From Bog-473 sp963744225 (GTDB taxonomy: Bacteria > Actinomycetota > Acidimicrobiia > Acidimicrobiales > RAAP-2), in assembly GCA_963744225.1 (NCBI GenBank), contig CAVUSV010000004.1, positions 1,736,001 to 1,800,000 on the forward strand: a DNA stretch of 64,000 bases, in the 5' to 3' direction. Position numbers and translations under genes: made by a program. Below, piece after piece: positions 59,506-64,000 of this stretch (position 1 is its first letter; each line of letters opens with the position of its first letter). Under the pieces are notes generated by a model. It was not told the origin of the DNA and did no database searches. It saw only the letters and a program-made list of their open reading frames with translations.

Positions 59506-60080
59506 GCGCACCTGTGGACATGGGCAGCGGGTACGGCACCCTCGAATGTTCCGCCCCCTCGTCCATCCTGCGTTTCCGTCGAAGCCTGGCCCATCCACGG
59601 GACAAGGTGTGGAGTGCCCTAACGGACGACACCCACCTGGCCGCGTGGTTTCCGACCACCATCGAGGGTGAGCGCGTCGCGGGTGCCCCGCTTCGCTTCT
59701 CCTTCCGCGATGCCGAGGCCGAGCCCTTCGTGGGCGAGATGCTGGCCTTCGTGCCCCCGACGCTCATGGAGCTGCGCTGGGCCGACGACGTGATCCGCTT
59801 CGACCTCGAGCCAGAGCCCGACGGAGCCGGGTGCGTCCTCCACTTGACGGTGACGTTCCCCGAGCACGGCAAGGCGGCCCGGGACGCAGCCGGGTGGCAC
59901 GTCTGCCTCGAGCAGTTGGAGGCCGAGTCCGGCGGCACCGTCGTGCCCTGGCAGGCCCCGGACCGCTGGCGGGTCGTCTACCGCGCGTACGTGGAGCGGT
60001 TCGGCCCCGAGGCGTCGACCATCGGGCCGCCGGCAGAGTGGGAGCGGGAGCACGGGCCGTCGGACGACGAGGACGACTGA
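59502..60080 (+). CDS. SRPBCC / AHSA1-like ligand-binding protein
   Basis: A 192-aa START-like protein. The N-terminal beta-strand and helix ILRFRRSLAHPRDKVWSALT, then DDTHLAAWFPTTIEGERVAG, and LHLTVTFPEHGKAARDAAGW then HVCLEQLEAESGG are characteristic of AHSA1-type SRPBCC proteins. It is translationally coupled to the ArsR gene. These pairs are common and the SRPBCC protein is thought to bind or modify a hydrophobic compound; the substrate is unknown. The acidic C-terminus (GPSDDEDD) is not conserved. Confidence 0.9.
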   Translation: MSAPVDMGSGYGTLECSAPSSILRFRRSLAHPRDKVWSALTDDTHLAAWFPTTIEGERVAGAPLRFSFRDAEAEPFVGEMLAFVPPTLMELRWADDVIRFDLEPEPDGAGCVLHLTVTFPEHGKAARDAAGWHVCLEQLEAESGGTVVPWQAPDRWRVVYRAYVERFGPEASTIGPPAEWEREHGPSDDEDD

Positions 60081-60195
60081 GCGGCACGGGTCGCGACGCC
60101 GAGGGGGCGACCGGCATCAACCATTCGAGATCCTCGGCCCACCTCCGTAGACTGACCGTCCGCTGCGGTCGGCAACCGAGAACGGATCTCCCCCA

Positions 60196-61068
60196 ATGAG
60201 CATGCAAGGCAAGGTCGTCGTCGTCACCGGCGCCAACGTCGGCATCGGGCTCGAGACCGCGGTGGGCGTGGCGGCGCTCGGGGCAACCACCGTGCTCGCC
60301 TGTCGCAACGCCGGCAAAGCCGAGGCTGCCGCCAAGGAGGTCACGCAGCGGACCTGGAACGACGACGTGCACGTCGTCTCCTTGGACCTGGCCGACCTGG
60401 CGTCGGTCAAGCGGGCGGCCGACGACATCCTCTTGCGCTGGGACCGGCTCGATGTCCTCGTCAACAACGCGGGGGGCACCTGGTCGGCGCGGCAGTTGAC
60501 GACGCAGGGTTTCGAGCTGACGTTCGGCGTCAACCACCTGGGTCACTTCTACCTGACCGCTCTCGTGCTCGATCGCCTGCGTGCCGCCTCGCCCTCGCGC
60601 ATCGTGAATCTCACGTCCTTCGGGCACCATGCCGCGTGGCATGGCATGCGATTCGAAGATCTGCAGAGCGAGAAGCGCTATGAGGGAATGGAGGCCTACT
60701 GCCGCTCCAAGTTGGCCAACGTGCTCTTCACGCGCCAGCTGGCGGCACGTCTTGCTGGCAGCGGGGTCACGGCCAACGCTGCACACCCCGGTGTCGTGCG
60801 CAGCGGGTTCGGCATGGACGGCGACCTGACGGGATTCATGGGCTTGGGCATGCGTCTCATCCGGCCCTTCGAGATCAGCCCACGGCGCGGCGCCCGGACC
60901 AGCATCCATCTGGCCGCGTCACCCGACGTCAGCGCCAAGACCGGGATGTATTGGGTCCGCGCCAAGCCGGGGCGCATGAGCCGCAACGCCCGCGACGACG
61001 AGGCGGCGGCGCGCCTGTGGGACGAAAGCGAGAAGCTGCTGTCTGAGGCTGGCTTCGCGGTCGCCTGA
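60196..61068 (+). CDS. SDR-family oxidoreductase, retinol-dehydrogenase-like
   Basis: A 290-aa short-chain dehydrogenase. VVVVTGANVGIGLETAVGVA is the cofactor loop, RLDVLVNNAGGTW follows, RIVNLTSFGHHAAWHGMRFE holds the catalytic Ser, and MEAYCRSKLANVLFTRQLAA the Tyr and Lys. NHLGHFYLTALVLDRL and VTANAAHPGVVRSGFG complete the pattern of retinol dehydrogenase/WWOX-type SDRs. Acts on a lipophilic alcohol or ketone; the substrate is unknown. Convergent with the ABC permease gene, with adjoining stop codons. Confidence 0.9.
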   Translation: MSMQGKVVVVTGANVGIGLETAVGVAALGATTVLACRNAGKAEAAAKEVTQRTWNDDVHVVSLDLADLASVKRAADDILLRWDRLDVLVNNAGGTWSARQLTTQGFELTFGVNHLGHFYLTALVLDRLRAASPSRIVNLTSFGHHAAWHGMRFEDLQSEKRYEGMEAYCRSKLANVLFTRQLAARLAGSGVTANAAHPGVVRSGFGMDGDLTGFMGLGMRLIRPFEISPRRGARTSIHLAASPDVSAKTGMYWVRAKPGRMSRNARDDEAAARLWDESEKLLSEAGFAVA

Positions 61069-62283
61069 TCAGGCGTCCCTGGTCGCCATCCGCCACGCGC
61101 CGATGGCGGTCCAGAACACGAGCCACCCAACGATCACCAACGACGCCGCCAACGTGGACTCGGGTATCAACATGTCGAACGGTCCGCCACCTCCGCCGCC
61201 ACCGCCACCGCCGAACGCAAACGGGAGGCCGCCTGGCTCGATATGGGCCATCGCCACGCCCACGATGCCCCGCTCGGCGTTGACCAGGTGCGTGATCACG
61301 TGGCGGCTGAAGAGTGGCGTCAGGATCAGCTCGAGGATGACGAGGAGGATCACCGGGACCGTCCGCTGCCCCATCAGCGAGGCCAGCCCGAGGCCGACGA
61401 TGAACCCGATGGTGGCCTCGAGAGCAATCCACAGGCCGACTTCGACCATCAGGGAGGTCGACGGGACCAAGAAGTTGGATTGATAGGCGGCGTAGTCCTG
61501 GTTGGCGACCGCAACCGCAAACGCCCGAATCTGCGCCGGGGATTCACTGGCGGGTACGGTGATCGTCCCGCCACCCTTCGTCTGGATCACCGTCCCGGGC
61601 GGCGGGCCGCTCGATTGTCCGCCGCCACAGGGCACGTTGGGCGGCGGGCCGTTCAGCCCTTGGCCCCCCCTGAAGTTGAAATTGCAGATGACCTTGTCGG
61701 CGTGCGACGCCGCCCAGCTGTCCAGGGCAGGACGGGACAGCCCCGATGGCACGTTCACCCCGTCGAAGTTGAGTTGCGTTGGGGCGGCGAACACGCACAC
61801 CGCACAGACGATTGTGTACCCGACCGCCACGATGGAGATCACGATGGCCAGTCCGGCCGGGATCCGCGCGAAGTACAGGGCCAACCGGGAACGGCCGGTG
61901 ATGACCAGGTGGCGGAACATCCCCTCGGTGAGATCGGTAGACCCCGCCGTACACCCGACGACGGCCGCCACGATGAACCCGAAGACGTACATGAAGCCGA
62001 GCACCAGAATGGTGAAGATGCTGTAGCCGCCTGCCGGCCCGTAGGACTTGGGAGCGACAGCGTGCGTGATGAGGCGTACCCCGAGGAAGATGACCGGGAT
62101 GCCGATGTTGACGGCGACCAACGCGATGATGAGTCCGCGCCGCCGCCGCAGCTCCATGAAGCGGGTCGTGATCATGCCCCACGTCGGGATCCACGAGCCT
62201 CGGTGATCGCTCCGCGTCACCACCGGCGCCGGAGCGGGAGCCGGACCCGGTGCCGCTGCGCCCAAGTCAGAGATCGTCGTCAT
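61069..62283 (-). CDS. ABC-type exporter permease
   Basis: A 404-aa membrane protein with about six spans, including GLIIALVAVNIGIPVIFLGV and IFTILVLGFMYVFGFIVAAV, and EATIGFIVGLGLASLMGQRT then VPVILLVILELILTPLF. An extended extracytoplasmic loop of about 125 residues has a Cys pair and a Gly/Pro-rich part (GGQGLNGPPPNVPCGGGQ). A ten-glycine run follows near the C-terminus. It is the ABC2-like permease of a two-component exporter; the start overlaps the ATPase stop as ATGA. Substrate unknown. Another possible start lies upstream but is less favourable. Confidence 0.88.
   Translation of the reverse strand: MTTISDLGAAAPGPAPAPAPVVTRSDHRGSWIPTWGMITTRFMELRRRRGLIIALVAVNIGIPVIFLGVRLITHAVAPKSYGPAGGYSIFTILVLGFMYVFGFIVAAVVGCTAGSTDLTEGMFRHLVITGRSRLALYFARIPAGLAIVISIVAVGYTIVCAVCVFAAPTQLNFDGVNVPSGLSRPALDSWAASHADKVICNFNFRGGQGLNGPPPNVPCGGGQSSGPPPGTVIQTKGGGTITVPASESPAQIRAFAVAVANQDYAAYQSNFLVPSTSLMVEVGLWIALEATIGFIVGLGLASLMGQRTVPVILLVILELILTPLFSRHVITHLVNAERGIVGVAMAHIEPGGLPFAFGGGGGGGGGGPFDMLIPESTLAASLVIVGWLVFWTAIGAWRMATRDA
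61183..61212. repeat. Trinucleotide tract encoding ten glycines in the permease
   Basis: Thirty bases of GCC/ACC/TCC triplets on the plus strand read as GGN codons on the minus strand and encode ten consecutive glycines before PFDM in the ABC permease. Codons vary (GGC, GGT, GGA), so it is not a simple perfect microsatellite. Confidence 0.85.
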
Positions 62284-63257
62284 TGGTCTTCTCCCAGCCG
62301 GCGCGTCACTTCTAAGAACCACGCCTCCAGCGAGGCCTGGATGTGCTGGAGGCGGTAGACGGAGATCCCACCCTCGACCAGAGCACGGTTGATCTCGGCG
62401 ACGACGTCGCGCGACGTCCCTTCGGGCAGCGAGATGGCCAGACCCTCGGGACTGATCTGCACCTGTGCGCCGAGCCTCGTCCCGTCGAGCAGGGTGCCGG
62501 CCCGCTCGGGCTCCGAGCACTCGACCTGGAGCTCGAAGGATGAACCGGCGAGGAGTTGGGAGATGGGTCCCTGCCGGATCACCTTGCCGCGGTCCACGAT
62601 GGCGACGGCATCGCACGTGCGCTCCACCTCGTCGAGCAGGTGGGAGGACAGCACCACCGTGCGGCCCTCAGCGACGAGGGACTGAATCATGTCGCGGATG
62701 TCGAGCATGCCGCCAGGGTCGAGCCCGTTCATGGGTTCGTCGAGGATCAGCAGTTGAGGGTCACCGAGCAGACAGGCCGCCACCCCCAGGCGCTGGCGCA
62801 TGCCCATGGAGTACTTCGACACTTTGTCGCCGGCCCGGTGAAGGATGCCCACCCGTTCGAGCACGGGATCGACGCGGCCCTTGGCCGCCGGCTCGCGTGC
62901 CGCGGCGAGGATCTGGAGGTTCTGGCGCCCAGTCAGATGCCCGTGGAACCGGGGCTCGTCGACGATGGCTCCGACGCGCGCCAAGGCCAGGTCGCGGTGT
63001 CGCGGCACCTGGTGGCCGAGGAGCGCCATGGTGCCGGCGTCCGCGTGGGTGAGTCCCAGCAGCACTCGGATCAGCGTGGTCTTCCCCGCACCGTTGGGGC
63101 CCAAGTAGCCGAAGGCGACACCACGCGGGACCAGGAGCTCCACGTCGTCGACGGCGACGTTTTCGCCGAAGCGCTTGGTCAAACCGTGGGTCTCGACGGC
63201 CCACTGGCTCCCTGCCCCCATGGGAGCGGGGGAGTCGGTCAAGGTCGCCGTACTCAT
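62280..63257 (-). CDS. ABC-type exporter ATPase
   Basis: A 325-aa ATP-binding subunit. Walker A is YLGPNGAGKTTLIRVLLGLT, the signature YSMGMRQRLG, Walker B LLILDEPMNGLDPGGMLDIR, and the switch His in VLSSHLLDEVERTCDAVAIV. The layout is that of the ABC-2 drug/lantibiotic exporter (CcmA/DrrA) type, with a C-terminal extension (FELQVECSEPERAGTLLDGT). It powers the permease encoded next. The ATG at 63257 is preferred; longer reading frames run antisense to the downstream intergenic region and the RHH gene. Confidence 0.93.
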   Translation of the reverse strand: MSTATLTDSPAPMGAGSQWAVETHGLTKRFGENVAVDDVELLVPRGVAFGYLGPNGAGKTTLIRVLLGLTHADAGTMALLGHQVPRHRDLALARVGAIVDEPRFHGHLTGRQNLQILAAAREPAAKGRVDPVLERVGILHRAGDKVSKYSMGMRQRLGVAACLLGDPQLLILDEPMNGLDPGGMLDIRDMIQSLVAEGRTVVLSSHLLDEVERTCDAVAIVDRGKVIRQGPISQLLAGSSFELQVECSEPERAGTLLDGTRLGAQVQISPEGLAISLPEGTSRDVVAEINRALVEGGISVYRLQHIQASLEAWFLEVTRRLGEDQ

Positions 63258-63326
63258 GCCCTGACCAGCGTGTTCTCGTGTCTGCTGCTCACTCGACGCG
63301 CACCCCGCCTCTCCGACCGACTCGCT

Positions 63327-63341
63327 TATACTGGGTATACT
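63327..63341. promoter_or_regulatory. AT-rich direct repeat before the ABC exporter genes
   Basis: TATACT occurs twice (63327-63332 and 63336-63341) with a GGG between, in the 148-base gap between the RHH gene and the ABC ATPase. On the minus strand it reads AGTATA-CCC-AGTATA. It could contain the exporter's -10 or be an operator for the neighbouring RHH protein. Confidence 0.4.
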
Positions 63342-63405
63342 ACAAAGCGGCGCGGGGATGGTGGCAGCGCGCCACAGAGGGGTCGAAGCACCAAGTACCC
63401 CCCAC

Positions 63406-63603
63406 CTAGTCGCGGACTTTGGGGCGGCCGCGCTTGGGGAGTGGCGCCGCCTGATTGGGCATCCGCCCCGCGTCGCGGAGCGCCTGGCGCAACAACAACT
63501 CGACCTGGGCGTTGACGCTGCGAAATTCGTCATTCGCCCAACGAATCAGCGCGTCGTGGACCGCCGGATCGACGCGCAGCATGACCTGCCGGCGCTCGCT
63601 CAC
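63406..63603 (-). CDS. Short ribbon-helix-helix protein
   Basis: A 65-aa protein: SERRQVMLRVDPAVHDALIR then WANDEFRSVNAQVELLLRQA then LRDAGR, a clean Arc-like ribbon-helix-helix, followed by a basic Pro-rich tail (PLPKRGRPKVRD). The GTG start overlaps the SPFH stop as GTGA. Such pairs are common next to actinobacterial SPFH genes. It probably binds DNA as a dimer; whether it controls the SPFH gene or the ABC exporter downstream is not known. Confidence 0.85.
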   Translation of the reverse strand: MSERRQVMLRVDPAVHDALIRWANDEFRSVNAQVELLLRQALRDAGRMPNQAAPLPKRGRPKVRD

Positions 63604-64000
63604 GTATAGAGCGAACCGGCGTTCACGATGGGCGATGGCGGCTGGTCGCCACAGAGCACAACCATGAGGTTGCTCACCATGGCTGCGGTCCGCTCCTCGT
63701 CGAGGGAGACCACGCCACGCTCGGAGAGGGCGTTGAGGGCCATCTCCACCATGCCCACGGCGCCCTCGACGATGCGCGAGCGGGCGGCGACGACGGCGTT
63801 GGCCTGCTGGCGCCGCAGCATCGCCTGCGCGATTTCCGGCGCGTAGGCGAGGTGGGAGATGCGGACTTCGACGATCTCAATCCCGGCGATGGCGACCCGC
63901 TGTGCCACTTCACGGGCCAGTTCGGCGGCGACGATGTCTGTGGAACCCCGCAACGACGTGCCGGTGTCGGTCGTGTCGTCGTAGGGGTGGACGGTCGCCA
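63600..64000 (-). CDS. SPFH/Band-7 domain protein, C-terminal part
   Basis: The 3' 133 codons of a gene that enters from the right edge. ATVHPYDDTTDTGTSLRGST, then ELAREVAQRVAIAGIEIVEV and RISHLAYAPEIAQAMLRRQQ, and ANAVVAARSRIVEGAVGMVE match the end of an SPFH (stomatin/prohibitin) domain and its helical tail. These proteins form membrane-associated rings that organise proteases or lipid domains. The N-terminal membrane anchor is outside the window. Translationally coupled to the RHH gene. Confidence 0.88.
   Translation of the reverse strand, partial: ATVHPYDDTTDTGTSLRGSTDIVAAELAREVAQRVAIAGIEIVEVRISHLAYAPEIAQAMLRRQQANAVVAARSRIVEGAVGMVEMALNALSERGVVSLDEERTAAMVSNLMVVLCGDQPPSPIVNAGSLYT

Noticed and set aside
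1..64000. CRISPR arrays, tRNA or rRNA genes, prophage or IS elements
   Set aside because: No regularly spaced repeats, tRNA-like cloverleaf, rRNA core sequence, transposase or integrase was recognised on reading both strands. This is by eye, so a short tRNA could be missed.

Overview
The window is high-GC, densely packed bacterial chromosome with many GTG/TTG starts and frequent 4-nt stop/start overlaps (GTGA, ATGA, TTGA). The gene set points to Actinomycetota: F420-type LLM-fold oxidoreductases, DUF3052, a DUF222/HNH '13E12' protein, an eukaryote-like type 2 IleRS, a PASTA Ser/Thr kinase, and a desulfurase-mnmA-ligA...gatCAB block. Placement in or near Acidimicrobiia is a guess from protein style, not a result. 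No rRNA, tRNA, CRISPR array, prophage or insertion sequence was recognised.

Layout. 1-7.3 kb: a rhodanese cut by the window edge, a small BTAD/SARP-type regulator, a YcaQ-like protein, a secreted phosphodiester glycosidase, an LLM oxidoreductase, a methyltransferase, DUF3052, signal peptidase I and a HAD protein. 7.2-13 kb: an acyl-CoA synthetase and an FMN alpha-hydroxyacid dehydrogenase (minus strand) diverge from an F420-LLM / SnoaL-like / DUF35 / thiolase operon (plus strand); together they look like a CoA-ester catabolic island. 13-24.9 kb: HAD and MDR proteins, glutathione peroxidase, IleRS, a DUF222-HNH protein, a MarR-YceI divergent pair with a clear operator, an FGGY kinase and a methyltransferase. 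24.9-31.8 kb: a polyamine-type glutamine synthetase, gamma-glutamyl-GABA hydrolase, SDR, sirtuin, AMP-ligase and a succinate-semialdehyde-type aldehyde dehydrogenase, resembling a Puu-like pathway. 31.8-44.7 kb: cysteine desulfurase, MnmA, LigA, PASTA kinase, HIT-like protein, MFS pump, SCP2 protein, esterase and GatCAB. 44.8-48.5 kb: MerR and TetR regulators and an MMPL transporter. 48.5-54.2 kb: branched-chain amino-acid genes (divergent IlvD-like protein, then ilvB-ilvN-ilvC) with a leader peptide and terminator before ilvB. 54.2-64 kb: an RHH protein with DUF4097, several small enzymes, a secreted GH5 endoglycoceramidase-like enzyme, an ArsR-SRPBCC pair, an SDR, an ABC exporter, and an RHH-SPFH pair cut by the window end.

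Data quality. At least fourteen single-base frame breaks interrupt otherwise well-conserved genes, including essential ones (ileS, gatC, gatA four times, ilvB). Several lie in short homopolymers. The simplest reading is uncorrected indel error in the assembly rather than mass pseudogenisation; coordinates below span the reconstructed gene in each such case.

The best regulatory signals seen directly are the ilvB leader peptide with terminator, a perfect palindrome inside the MarR/YceI promoter, a perfect 17-bp palindrome overlapping the start codon of the RHH-DUF4097 operon, a MerR-type promoter, and a TetR-type palindrome before the MMPL gene. I did not find a system I can defend as wholly undescribed; the RHH-DUF4097 unit, the divergent IlvD and the CoA-catabolic island are the best candidates for follow-up.
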